Shown here piece after piece: positions 10,036 through 18,364 of a DNA stretch of 64,000 nucleotides (its first letter is position 1; every line of letters starts with the position of its first letter). The stretch spans positions 1 to 64,000 of the forward strand of contig JAOPYC010000024.1 of assembly GCA_025964795.1 (NCBI GenBank). The letters are read 5' to 3'. The position numbers and the translations under genes are program-made. A model generated the notes under the pieces. It did no database searches and was not told the DNA's origin. It saw only the letters and a program-made list of their open reading frames with translations. This DNA comes from Marmoricola sp. GTDB taxonomy: Bacteria; Actinomycetota; Actinomycetes; Propionibacteriales; Nocardioidaceae.

Positions 10036-10173
10036 GACGACCACGCTTGATGCCTCGGACGCATCCCGCACGACTCGTCGACGCCGCTGTGGAAAACGAG
10101 TCGTACATGAGGGCTGTGCGCGCGAACGGGTTGCGCCGGCCACCGCCGTACCTGGCTCACTGCCCTGGCGTTT

Positions 10174-10238
10174 CTTCCACTTCCCCACCGTTGCAACGCG
10201 GGGGAAGTGGAAGTTTCACTGGGGACCCAGTGAAACTT
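10174..10238 (-). repeat. Right inverted-repeat arm next to the AbiEi-like gene
   Basis: A perfect 13-bp hairpin (arms CTTCCACTTCCCC at 10174-10186 and its complement at 10201-10213) is followed by a palindrome at 10211-10238 with inner arms GTTTCACTGGG and CCCAGTGAAAC. Read on the minus strand it repeats the left block at 9002-9066 in the same order. The inner 24-mer differs from the left copy only in the two central bases. It also lies 9 bases past the rarD stop, so it may act as the rarD terminator. Confidence 0.75.
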
Positions 10239-10247
10239 GCAAAACCC

Positions 10248-11153
10248 TCACACCGCAGCAGCCTCCGCAGCCAACCGCAGCTGCCGGCCGCGGTGGTGGA
10301 CGGTCTCGGTGGTGAACAGCACCAGGGCGAGCCAGACGAGGGAGAAGCCGAACCACTTCACCGGGGTCATGTCCTCGTGGAAGAACAGGATGCCGAGGGC
10401 GAACTGGATCGTCGGGGCGAGGTACTGCAGCAGCCCGATGGTCGTCATCGAGACGCGGATCGCCGCGGCGCCGAAGCAGATCAGGGGCACGGCGGTGACC
10501 AGCCCGGTCGAGGCCAGCAGCAGCGAGTGGCCGATCCCCGTGCCGAAGGTGGTCGAGCCCTGCGACCACAGCCAGACCAGGTAGCCCAGCGCCACGGGCG
10601 CGAGCACCAGCGTCTCGAAGGTCAGGCTCTCCACCGCCTCGACGTTGGCCTTCTTCTTGGCCAGCCCGTAGGTGCCGAACGAGCCCGCCAGCAGGAACGC
10701 GACCCACGGCGGGTGCCCGTAGTCCAGCGTCAGCCCGACCACCGCCACCGTGGCCAGCCCGATCGCGGCCCACTGCAGCGGCCGCAGCCGCTCCTTGAGC
10801 ACGACGACCCCGAGCAGCACCGTCACCAGCGGGTTGATGAAGTAGCCGAGCGACACCTCCACCACGCGGTGGTTGTTGACGCCCCAGATGAACCCGCCCC
10901 AGTTGAGCCCGATCACCACCGACGCCACGGTCAGCAGGAGCACCAGCCGCCGGCTGCGCAGGATCGCCCCCAGCTGCGGCGTACGACGCAGGGCCAGCAC
11001 CAGCCCGAGCAGCACCACCAGCGACCAGCAGATCCGGTGCGCCAGGATCTCCACGGCGCCGGCCGGCTCGAGCAGCGTCCAGTAGAGCGGGAAGACCCCC
11101 CACATGACGTACGCCGCGGCGCCGAGCACAAAACCCCGACGCTCGTCATTCAC
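10248..11153 (-). CDS. rarD: EamA-family transporter RarD
   Basis: A 301-residue inner-membrane permease of the drug/metabolite transporter superfamily with about ten hydrophobic helices. The N-terminus YVMWGVFPLYWTLLEPAGAV followed by EILAHRICWSLVVL is characteristic of RarD, as is NWGGFIWGVNNHRVVEVSLG. RarD was named for chloramphenicol sensitivity, but its substrate is not established. It is divergent from the SRPBCC gene, with 32 bases between the two starts. Confidence 0.88.
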   Translation of the reverse strand: MNDERRGFVLGAAAYVMWGVFPLYWTLLEPAGAVEILAHRICWSLVVLLGLVLALRRTPQLGAILRSRRLVLLLTVASVVIGLNWGGFIWGVNNHRVVEVSLGYFINPLVTVLLGVVVLKERLRPLQWAAIGLATVAVVGLTLDYGHPPWVAFLLAGSFGTYGLAKKKANVEAVESLTFETLVLAPVALGYLVWLWSQGSTTFGTGIGHSLLLASTGLVTAVPLICFGAAAIRVSMTTIGLLQYLAPTIQFALGILFFHEDMTPVKWFGFSLVWLALVLFTTETVHHRGRQLRLAAEAAAV

Positions 11154-11172
11154 GTCGTCAACGTACCCGTCG

Positions 11173-11178
11173 TAGTCT
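11173..11178 (+). promoter_or_regulatory. -10 box of a leaderless promoter
   Basis: TAGTCT lies 7 nt before the ATG at 11186, and no ribosome-binding site is present in the gap. In actinobacteria a TANNNT hexamer at this distance usually means that transcription starts at or next to the start codon. Confidence 0.5.
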
Positions 11179-11185
11179 CAGACCC

Positions 11186-11647
11186 ATGAGCGGGTACTCA
11201 GTAGAACGCAGCATCACCGTCGACGCCCCTGCGGCCGAGGTGCACCGGCTGGTCGACGACTTCCACCACTGGACGCAGTGGTCCCCGTGGGAGGACCTCG
11301 ATCCGAACCTCGAGCGCCACTACACCGGCGCCGACCAGGGCGTCGGGGCGCACTACGCGTGGTCGGGCAACCGGAAGGCGGGGCAGGGGTCCATGGAGAT
11401 CACCGGGTCCACGCCCCAGGACATCGACGTGGCCGTGGAGTTCCTGAAGCCGTTCAAGTCGCAGAGCCTGAGCCACTTCGGGTTCGCGCCCAGCGGCGCC
11501 GGGACCGTGGTCACCTGGCGGATGACCGGCGAGCAGAAGGGGCTGATGTCGATGTTCGGCAAGCTGGTCAGCATGGAGAAGCTGATCGGCCCCGACTTCG
11601 AGAAGGGACTGACCCGGCTCAAGAACGCCGCGGAGCAACCCGGCTGA
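11186..11647 (+). CDS. SRPBCC (polyketide cyclase/START-like) family protein
   Basis: A 153-residue protein with the START-like helix-grip fold. It begins with the usual strand and helix (VERSITVDAPAAEVHRLVDD), followed by FHHWTQWSPWEDLDP, and ends with a long C-terminal helix (FEKGLTRLKNAAEQ). These proteins bind hydrophobic ligands in a cavity; the ligand here is not predictable. It has its own leaderless promoter and is followed 32 bases later by an aldehyde dehydrogenase gene. Confidence 0.85.
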   Translation: MSGYSVERSITVDAPAAEVHRLVDDFHHWTQWSPWEDLDPNLERHYTGADQGVGAHYAWSGNRKAGQGSMEITGSTPQDIDVAVEFLKPFKSQSLSHFGFAPSGAGTVVTWRMTGEQKGLMSMFGKLVSMEKLIGPDFEKGLTRLKNAAEQPG

Positions 11648-11679
11648 GGTCGTTGCGAGCAGGGGAGTAGACATGGGGG

Positions 11680-13071
11680 ATGTCTGACTACGCCACCGTC
11701 AATCCCGCCACCGGCGAGACCATCGAGGAGTACCCCACCCTGGACGACCAGGGGGTGCAGGACGCCCTCACCCGTTCGCACGCCGCCTTCAGCACCTGGC
11801 GAGCCACGGCGGTCGCCGACCGCGCCGCCGTCCTCAGCAAGGTCGCCGCGGCGTACGCCGAGCGCGAGGACGAGCTCGCCCGGACCATCGCCCTCGAGAT
11901 GGGCAAGCCGGTCCGCCAGGCCGTCGGCGAGGTGCAGCTCTCCGGCGCCATCTATCAGTGGTACGCCGACCACGGCCCTGCCCTGCTCGAGGACGAGGAG
12001 CTCGACGTCCAGGGAGCCGAGCAGAGCGTCGTGCGCAAGCTGCCGGTCGGCTCGCTGATCGGCGTGATGCCCTGGAACTTTCCCTATTACCAGGTGGCCC
12101 GCTTCGCCGGACCGAACCTGATGCTCGGCAACACGATCCTGCTCAAGCACGCCCCGATCTGCCCGCGCTCGGCCCTGCTCATGGAGGAGATCTTCAACGC
12201 CGCCGGGCTGGCCACCGACGCCTACCTCAACATCTTCGCCACCAACGACCAGATCGCCGACATGATCGCCGACCCCCGGGTCCAGGGTGTCTCGCTGACC
12301 GGCAGCGAGCGCGCCGGGGCCGCCGTCGCCGAGATCGCGGGCCGCCACCTGAAGAAGGTCGTCCTCGAGCTCGGCGGCTCCGACGCGTTCATCGTGCTCG
12401 ACGCCCCGGACCTCGACGCCACCGTCAGGTCGGCCACCCGCGGCCGGATGTCCAACACCGGCCAGGCCTGCAACGCCGCCAAGCGGTTCGTCGTCGCCGA
12501 GCCGGTCTACGACGACTTCGTCGCCAAGCTCACCGCCTCCTTCGAGGAGATGACCCCGGGCGACCCGATGGACCGCGGGACCGCGATCGGCCCGCTGTCG
12601 TCGCAGAGCGCGGCGGACACCCTCGCCGCCCAGGTCGACAAGGCCGTCTCCCAGGGGGCGACGGTGCTCACGGGTGGCCAGAAGGTCGACGGCCCCGGGG
12701 CGTTCTTCCAGCCCACGTTGCTCGCCGACGTCACCCCCGACATGGATGCCTACTCCGAGGAGCTGTTCGGCCCGGTCGGCGTCGTCTACAAGGTCGCCTC
12801 GGCCGACGAGGCCGTCGAGCTCACCAACTCCTCGTCCTTCGGGCTGAGCGGCTCGGTGTGGAGCGGTGACGAGGCCCTCGCCCGCGACGTCGCCGACCGC
12901 CTGGAGGTCGGCATGGCCTTCGTCAACGAGCACGGCACCACCATGCCGGGGCTGCCGTTCGGCGGGGTGAAGCGCTCCGGCTTCGGCCGCGAGCTCGGCC
13001 GCTGGGGGATGGAGGAGTTCGTCAACAAGAAGCTCGTCCGCGTCTCCAAGCCCCCGGTGTCCAAGCGCTGA
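11680..13071 (+). CDS. NAD(P)-dependent aldehyde dehydrogenase (succinate-semialdehyde type)
   Basis: A 463-residue aldehyde dehydrogenase. The catalytic cysteine is Cys264 in NTGQACNAAKR, the general base is Glu230 in LELGGSD, and the oxyanion-hole Asn133 is in PWNFPYYQV. The length and the GQACNAAKR motif fit the GabD1-like succinate-semialdehyde dehydrogenases of actinobacteria. The family oxidises semialdehydes to acids in the cytoplasm; the substrate is inferred only from similarity. A second, longer member of the superfamily lies at 50674-52128. Confidence 0.88.
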   Translation: MSDYATVNPATGETIEEYPTLDDQGVQDALTRSHAAFSTWRATAVADRAAVLSKVAAAYAEREDELARTIALEMGKPVRQAVGEVQLSGAIYQWYADHGPALLEDEELDVQGAEQSVVRKLPVGSLIGVMPWNFPYYQVARFAGPNLMLGNTILLKHAPICPRSALLMEEIFNAAGLATDAYLNIFATNDQIADMIADPRVQGVSLTGSERAGAAVAEIAGRHLKKVVLELGGSDAFIVLDAPDLDATVRSATRGRMSNTGQACNAAKRFVVAEPVYDDFVAKLTASFEEMTPGDPMDRGTAIGPLSSQSAADTLAAQVDKAVSQGATVLTGGQKVDGPGAFFQPTLLADVTPDMDAYSEELFGPVGVVYKVASADEAVELTNSSSFGLSGSVWSGDEALARDVADRLEVGMAFVNEHGTTMPGLPFGGVKRSGFGRELGRWGMEEFVNKKLVRVSKPPVSKR

Positions 13072-13114
13072 GCGGTGCGGCCCAGGAGTCCAGCGCCGGG
13101 CCCCCTTGACAGGG

Positions 13115-14200
13115 TCAGACCACGGTCCAGGTGTCGCTGCCGCTGATCAGGCTGGTGAGCGCGCTGCGGTGGTCGTCCTGCGACGCCGAGGCGGTGACGA
13201 TCTGGTCGCGCGCCTGGTCGTCGTACGTCGGCCGGGCGACCTGCCGGAAGATCCCGATCGGCGACTGGTGCAGGACGCCGGCGTCGGTGAGCCGGGACAG
13301 CGCGAACGCCGTCGTCGGGTCGTCGGTGTGGGCGTCGTGGACCAGCAGGTCGGCCTCGTCGACGTCGTTCAGGTCGACCACCTCGACCCCGCCGGTGGCG
13401 GAGCGGACGATCCCCTTGCTCGGGTTGCCCGCCTCGTCCTGCTGGCCGAAGCGGATCGGCTCGCCCTGGGTGAGCGGGATGATCGCGTCGGCCTTGGTGT
13501 CGGGGTTCTTGATCGCGTCGAAGGCGCCGTCGTTGAAGATCGGGCAGTTCTGGTAGATCTCCACCAGCGAGGTGCCGCGGTGGGCGGCGGCCGCGGCCAG
13601 CACCTGGGTGAGGTGCCTGCGGTCGGAGTCGATGGTGCGCGCCACGAAGGTGGCCTCCGCGCCCAGGGCCAGGGACACCGGGTTGAACGGGTGGTCGACC
13701 GACCCGGCCGGGGTCGACTTGGTGACCTTGCCGGGCTCGGAGGTGGGGGAGTACTGCCCCTTGGTCAGGCCGTAGATCCGGTTGTTGAACAGCAGGATCG
13801 TCATGTTCACGTTGCGCCGCATGGCGTGGATCAGGTGGTTGCCGCCGATGGAGAGCGCGTCGCCGTCACCGGTGACGACCCAGACCGACAGGTCCTCGCG
13901 CGCGGTCGCGATGCCGGTGGCGATCGCCGGGGCGCGGCCGTGGATCGAGTGCATGCCGTAGGTCTCGAGGTAGTAGGGGAACCGCGAGGAGCAGCCGATG
14001 CCGGAGACGAAGACGATGTTCTCGCGGCGCAGCCCGAGGTCGGGCAGGAACGACTGCACGGCCTTGAGCACGGCGTAGTCGCCGCAGCCGGGGCACCAGC
14101 GCACCTCCTGGTCGGAGGTGTAGTCCTTGCCCGTCTGCTTCTCGTCGCTGGTCGGGACCCCGACGAGGCCGGGGAAGGGGAGCGGCTCGGTGGTGGTCAC
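13115..14200 (-). CDS. korB: 2-oxoacid:ferredoxin oxidoreductase, beta subunit
   Basis: A 361-residue thiamine diphosphate-binding subunit. The N-terminal motif RWCPGCGDYAVLKAV carries cysteines for the Fe-S cluster; IGCSSRFPYYLETYGMHSIH and GDGDALSIGGNHLIHAMRRN form the ThDP/Mg site. Together with KorA it would decarboxylate a 2-oxoacid, most likely 2-oxoglutarate, to the acyl-CoA and reduce ferredoxin. It starts at a GTG that overlaps the korA stop (GTGA), so the two subunits are coupled. The pair matches the mycobacterial KorAB in size and order. Confidence 0.93.
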   Translation of the reverse strand: MTTTEPLPFPGLVGVPTSDEKQTGKDYTSDQEVRWCPGCGDYAVLKAVQSFLPDLGLRRENIVFVSGIGCSSRFPYYLETYGMHSIHGRAPAIATGIATAREDLSVWVVTGDGDALSIGGNHLIHAMRRNVNMTILLFNNRIYGLTKGQYSPTSEPGKVTKSTPAGSVDHPFNPVSLALGAEATFVARTIDSDRRHLTQVLAAAAAHRGTSLVEIYQNCPIFNDGAFDAIKNPDTKADAIIPLTQGEPIRFGQQDEAGNPSKGIVRSATGGVEVVDLNDVDEADLLVHDAHTDDPTTAFALSRLTDAGVLHQSPIGIFRQVARPTYDDQARDQIVTASASQDDHRSALTSLISGSDTWTVV

Positions 14201-16143
14201 TTCACGATCTCCTTGCTGTCGGCGCTGGCATCGGCTGAGGCCCTGAAATTCTCTCGGTCCACGTCGCCGGTGGTGGTGGTGATCAGGTCGGTGATGGCCT
14301 CGGCGAGCTCGGCCGCCTTCAGGGGCAGGCCGCGCACATGGTTGTAGCCGACGACGTCGACGAGGTACTTCGCCCGGATCAGCAGCGAGAGCTGGCCGAG
14401 GTTCATCTCGGGGATCATCACGGCGTCGTACTGCTTGAGGACCTCGCCCAGGTCGCTGGGGAACGGGTTCAGGTGGCGCAGGTGCGTCTGGGCCACGTCC
14501 ATGCCGGCCTTGCGGACCCGGCGGCACGCGGCGCCGATCGGGCCGTACGTCGAGCCCCAGCCGAGCACGAGGACCTTGGCCCGGCCCGAGGGGTCGTCGA
14601 CCTCGAGCGGCGGCAGCGAGTCGGCGATCCGGTCTACCTTGGCCTGCCGAGTGCGGACCATGTAGTCGTGGTTGCCGGGGTCGTAGGAGATGTTGCCATG
14701 CCCGTCGCCCTTCTCGAGTCCGCCGATGCGGTGCTCGAGGCCCGGGGTGCCGGGGATGGCCCACGGCCGCGCCAGGGTCTCCTCGTCACGCAGGTAGGGC
14801 CAGAAGTCGCCCACGGTGTCGCCGTTCTTGTCGGTCGACTCGTGGTTGGTGGCGGTGGCGAACTGGGGGTCGATGACAGGGAGGTCGTCGATCTCGGGGA
14901 TCTGCCACGGCTCGGAGCCGTTGGCCAGCATCCCGTCGGAGAGCAGCATCACCGGGGTGCGGTAGGTGACCGCGATCCGCACGGCCTCCACGGCCGCGGT
15001 GAAGCAGTCGCCGGGGGACTGGGGCGCCACGATCGGCACCGGCGACTCGCCGTTGCGGCCGAACATGGCCTGCAGCAGGTCGGCCTGCTCGGTCTTGGTG
15101 GGCAGCCCGGTGGAGGGACCGCCGCGCTGGACGTCGATGACGACCAGCGGCAGCTCGGTCATCACCGCGAGGCCGATGGTCTCCGACTTCAGCGCGATGC
15201 CCGGCCCCGAGGTGCTGGTGACCCCGAGCTGCCCGGCGAAGGAGGCGCCCAGGGCGGCGCCGATGCCGGCGATCTCGTCCTCGGCCTGGAACGTGGTGAT
15301 CCCGAACCGCTTGTGCTTGCTCAGCTCGTGGAGGACGTCAGAGGCCGGGGTGATCGGGTAGGTGCCCAGGAAGATCGGCAGGCCGGACTGCACGGAGCCC
15401 GCGACCAGCCCGTAGGCGAGCGCCAGGTTGCCGGTGATGTTGCGGTAGATGCCGGCCGACATCGGCGCGGGCTTGATCTCGTACTGCACCGCGAAGGCCT
15501 CGGTGGTCTCGCCGAAGTTCCAGCCCGCCTTGAACGCCGTGATGTTGGCGTCGCGGATGTCGGGTGCCTTGGCGAACCGCTTCTCCAGGAAGGCGGTGGT
15601 GGTCTCGGTCGGGCGGCCGTACATCCAGGAGAGCAGGCCCAGCGCGAACATGTTCTTCGCGCGGGCGGCGTCCTTGCGGGAGAGGCCGAACTCCTTGACC
15701 GCAGCGACCGTCATCCCGGTCAGGTCGACCACGTTGAGCGCGTAGTCGGTCAGCGAGTCGTCCTCGAGCGGGTTGCCGGCGTACCCCGCCTTGATCAGGT
15801 TGCGGCCGCTGAAGTCGTGGCTGTCCACGATGATCGAGGTGCCCGGCTTCATGTCGGGCAGGTTGGCCTTGAGCGCGGCCGGGTTCATCGCCACCAGCAC
15901 GTCGGGGGAGTCGCCGGGCGTGAGGATGTCGTGGTCGGCGAAGTGCACCTGGAACGACGAGACACCGGGGAGCGTGCCCTGGGGTGCGCGGATCTCGGCG
16001 GGGAAGTTCGGCAGTGTCTGGAGGTCGTTGCCGAAGGCGGCGGACTCCTGCGTGAACCGGTCCCCCGTCAGCTGCATGCCGTCACCCGAGTCGCCTGCGA
16101 ATCGGATGATGACGCGGTCCAACTGCTTGACCTGCTTGGTCAC
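14197..16143 (-). CDS. korA: 2-oxoacid:ferredoxin oxidoreductase, fused gamma-alpha subunit
   Basis: A 648-residue subunit with the gamma domain first (IIRFAGDSGDGMQLTGDRF, about residues 10-190) and the alpha (pyrimidine-binding) domain after it (LGTYPITPASDVLHELSKH, AEDEIAGIGAALGASFAG, and STSGPGIALKSETIGLA). The fused order is typical of aerobic actinobacterial 2-oxoglutarate:ferredoxin oxidoreductases. The GTG at 16143 was chosen because AGAAGGA lies at a normal distance upstream and the longer reading frame adds a sequence not seen in the family. In mycobacteria KorAB supports growth on fatty acids; here a KstR-like palindrome lies 87 bases upstream. Confidence 0.93.
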   Translation of the reverse strand: MTKQVKQLDRVIIRFAGDSGDGMQLTGDRFTQESAAFGNDLQTLPNFPAEIRAPQGTLPGVSSFQVHFADHDILTPGDSPDVLVAMNPAALKANLPDMKPGTSIIVDSHDFSGRNLIKAGYAGNPLEDDSLTDYALNVVDLTGMTVAAVKEFGLSRKDAARAKNMFALGLLSWMYGRPTETTTAFLEKRFAKAPDIRDANITAFKAGWNFGETTEAFAVQYEIKPAPMSAGIYRNITGNLALAYGLVAGSVQSGLPIFLGTYPITPASDVLHELSKHKRFGITTFQAEDEIAGIGAALGASFAGQLGVTSTSGPGIALKSETIGLAVMTELPLVVIDVQRGGPSTGLPTKTEQADLLQAMFGRNGESPVPIVAPQSPGDCFTAAVEAVRIAVTYRTPVMLLSDGMLANGSEPWQIPEIDDLPVIDPQFATATNHESTDKNGDTVGDFWPYLRDEETLARPWAIPGTPGLEHRIGGLEKGDGHGNISYDPGNHDYMVRTRQAKVDRIADSLPPLEVDDPSGRAKVLVLGWGSTYGPIGAACRRVRKAGMDVAQTHLRHLNPFPSDLGEVLKQYDAVMIPEMNLGQLSLLIRAKYLVDVVGYNHVRGLPLKAAELAEAITDLITTTTGDVDRENFRASADASADSKEIVK

Positions 16144-16229
16144 CTTGCCTGTCCTTCTCTCCTCGACAACCCAGCGGACCCGAAATGTGTCCACATGCCG
16201 GTCACAAACGCCAACCCTACGCCCAGAAC

Positions 16230-16243
16230 TAGAACAGGTTCTA
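16230..16243. promoter_or_regulatory. KstR-like operator upstream of korAB
   Basis: The sequence TAGAACAGGTTCTA is an inverted repeat with 6-bp arms. It fits the published consensus TNNAACNNGTTNNA of KstR, the TetR-family repressor of sterol catabolism in mycobacteria and rhodococci. It lies about where a repressor would cover the -35 region of the putative korA promoter. No kstR gene is in the window, so the match is by motif only. Confidence 0.45.
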
Positions 16244-16410
16244 TGCCGACGCCCGGATCATTGGTTGACCGATGAACCGGGTCCACTGCCAAGGAGCAAC
16301 GATAGTCCGCCCTACCTCGGCACAGGCGGCGTCTCTCCCCGCAAGACGGTGGCGGGGGTGTGGTGATGACCACAGGGTGGATGCGGCGTCTCAATAGACG
16401 GGCAGGGCAC

Positions 16411-16429
16411 TAAATTGTAGTAACTTACT
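16411..16429 (+). promoter_or_regulatory. Putative promoter and operator of the sulfate importer
   Basis: An AT-rich patch in an otherwise GC-rich region. TAAATT (16411-16416) fits a -10 box, and the overlapping palindrome AGTAACTTACT (16419-16429) lies where transcription would begin, as expected of an operator. No clear -35 is visible. The leader would be about 60 nt. Confidence 0.4.
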
Positions 16430-16481
16430 CGCTTAACACCACCGCGTGTGCTCGCCCACCCGATCGAAAGGCACCTCCCCC

Positions 16482-17516
16482 ATGCCCAGAACGACGCCCG
16501 TGAGGTGGCTCGGCGCCGCCGTGCTCGCCACCTCCCTGCTCGCCACCAGCGCCTGCTCGGACCCCGCCTCCTCCGGCAGCAGCAGCGGTGACAAGGGATC
16601 GGTCAGCATCGTCGGTTTCTCGATCCTCAAGAACGCCAACAAGTCGCTGATCGCGGACTTCCAGAAGACCGACGCCGGCAAGGGCGTCACCTTCAAGGAG
16701 TCGTACGGCGCCTCCGGCGACCAGGCCCGCGCAGTCATCGCCGGCCTCAGGGCCGACGAGGTGCACCTCTCCCTCGAGCCGGACATGACCAAGCTCACCG
16801 ACGAGAAGCTCGTGGCCGGCGACTGGAAGAGTGGCGACACCAAGGGCATCGCCACCCAGTCCGTGGTGGCCATCGTGACCCGCAAGGGCAACCCGAAGAA
16901 CATCAAGACCTGGGACGACCTGGCCAAGCCCGGCATCAAGGTCGTCACCCCGAACCCCGGCTCCTCGGGCTCGGCGAAGTGGAACATCCTCGCGGCCTAC
17001 GGCCACGTGCTCGCCAACGGCGGCAGCGAGGCCGACGCCTCGGCCTACCTGAAGAAGTTCCTCGCCAACGTCGCCGCCTTCCCGGGCAGCGGCAAGGACG
17101 CCACCACGGCGTTCGAGGGCGGCACCGGCGACGTGCTCCTGTCCTACGAGAACGAGGCGATCCAGGCCCGCGCGGCCGGCGCCGACTTCGACTACTTCAT
17201 CCCCGACCAGACGCTGCTGATCCAGAACCCCGCCGCGGTCACCGAGAAGGCGAGCACGGCCGCCAAGGCGTTCCTCGACTTCCAGCTGAGCAAGGACGGC
17301 CAGACCGACTACGCCAAGCAGGGCTTCCGACCGCTCGACGAGAGCATCAAGGTCGACGTCAAGGGCGCCAACGAGCCGTCCGACGCGTTCCCGACCCCGA
17401 AGACCCTGCTGAGGATCGACAAGGACTTCGGCGGCTGGTCCGACGCCAACAAGAAGTACTTCGACGAGAAGGACGGCATCGTCACCAAGCTGATCGCGGA
17501 CTCCGGCAAGTCCTGA
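16482..17516 (+). CDS. Sulfate/thiosulfate ABC transporter substrate-binding lipoprotein
   Basis: A 344-residue extracytoplasmic binding protein. The start at 16482 gives a lipoprotein signal peptide with the lipobox ATSAC and acylated Cys25. The stretch VVTPNPGSSGSAKWNILAAY matches the NPxTSGGARWN motif of sulfate-binding proteins (Sbp/CysP), and a late segment FLDFQLSKDGQ is also family-like. It is the first gene of a four-gene importer and overlaps cysT by one base. Thiosulfate, or another oxyanion of the same class, is not excluded. Confidence 0.9.
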   Translation: MPRTTPVRWLGAAVLATSLLATSACSDPASSGSSSGDKGSVSIVGFSILKNANKSLIADFQKTDAGKGVTFKESYGASGDQARAVIAGLRADEVHLSLEPDMTKLTDEKLVAGDWKSGDTKGIATQSVVAIVTRKGNPKNIKTWDDLAKPGIKVVTPNPGSSGSAKWNILAAYGHVLANGGSEADASAYLKKFLANVAAFPGSGKDATTAFEGGTGDVLLSYENEAIQARAAGADFDYFIPDQTLLIQNPAAVTEKASTAAKAFLDFQLSKDGQTDYAKQGFRPLDESIKVDVKGANEPSDAFPTPKTLLRIDKDFGGWSDANKKYFDEKDGIVTKLIADSGKS

Positions 17517-18364
17517 TGGCCGCTGTCGGCATCGCCGCTCCGGGTTCGTCGCGCAAGCGGCGGGCCCGGGGTCGGCGTTCCCTCTCGGCCGGGTCCGGCC
17601 TCGCGCTGGGTGCCACCATGATCTGGTTCAGCCTGCTGGTGCTGATTCCGCTCGCGGCGGTGCTCATCTCCGCGGCCGACCTCGGCGTCGGCGGCTTCTG
17701 GGACGTCGTCACGCAGCCGCAGACGCTGGCCGCGCTGCGGCTGACCGTCGTCGAGTCGCTCGGGGTGACCGTCCTCAACATCGTGATGGGCACGGCCCTG
17801 GCCTGGGTGCTCGTCCGGGACCGGTTCTGGGGCAAGCGCCTGGTCGACGTCGTCATCGACGTGCCGTTCGCGCTGCCGACGATCGTCGCGGGCCTGGTGC
17901 TGCTGTCCCTCTACGGCCCCTCGTCGCCGCTGGGCCTCAACATCGCGAACACCCGCATCGCGGTCTTCCTCGCCCTGGCCTTCGTGACGCTCCCGTTCGT
18001 GGTCCGCACGGTGCAGCCGGTCCTGGAGTCCCTCGAGCGCGACGTCGAGGAGGCCGCTGCCTCGCTGGGGGCCAGCCGGCTGATGACGTTCCGCCGGGTG
18101 ATCCTGCCCTCGCTGGTGCCGGCCATCGTGGCCGGTGCGGCCCTGGCCTTCGCCCGGGCGATCAGCGAGTACGGCTCGCTGGTGCTGTTGTCGGGCAACC
18201 TGCAGTACCGCACCGAGGTGGCCTCCGTCCGCATCTACGGCTTCAACCAGGACGGCAACCGCGCGTCGGCCTCGGCGATCGCTGCCATCCTGCTGGTGGT
18301 GGCGCTGCTCGTCATCGTGGCGCTCGACGTGATCCAGAGGAGGTTGGCCCGTCGTGGCGACTGA
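17516..18364 (+). CDS. cysT: Sulfate ABC transporter permease CysT
   Basis: A 282-residue inner-membrane permease with about six helices. The loop that contacts the ATPase is visible as EEAAASLGASRLMTFRRVILPSL. The neighbouring VLPFVVRTVQPVLESL-type region and ALPTIVAGLVLLSLYG fit CysT/CysU. The N-terminus has a basic stretch before the first helix. The ATG shares one base with the upstream stop (TGATG), and the end overlaps cysW by 11 bases. Confidence 0.92.
   Translation: MAAVGIAAPGSSRKRRARGRRSLSAGSGLALGATMIWFSLLVLIPLAAVLISAADLGVGGFWDVVTQPQTLAALRLTVVESLGVTVLNIVMGTALAWVLVRDRFWGKRLVDVVIDVPFALPTIVAGLVLLSLYGPSSPLGLNIANTRIAVFLALAFVTLPFVVRTVQPVLESLERDVEEAAASLGASRLMTFRRVILPSLVPAIVAGAALAFARAISEYGSLVLLSGNLQYRTEVASVRIYGFNQDGNRASASAIAAILLVVALLVIVALDVIQRRLARRGD

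Larger units (their letters stand above)
16144..16481. other. Intergenic region between korA and the sulfate importer
   Basis: This 338-base stretch separates two divergent operons and holds no convincing gene. From the korA side it contains a possible -10 (TAGGGT read on the minus strand at about 16216-16221), a 14-bp palindrome at 16230-16243, then three small perfect hairpins at 16337-16357, 16360-16373 and 16387-16400, and an AT-rich promoter-like patch at 16411-16437. The three hairpins lie upstream of the likely start of the sulfate operon, so they need not be in its transcript. Confidence 0.55.

Noticed and set aside
16250-16480. A SAM riboswitch before the sulfate importer
   Set aside because: I could not find a SAM-class core in the stretch; there are only three independent short hairpins, and they probably lie before the transcription start.
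16979-17515. An extended N-terminus for the CysT permease
   Set aside because: The upstream part of that frame overlaps the binding-protein gene and has the Arg-rich look of a shadow frame. The ATG at 17516 directly precedes the expected N-terminus.
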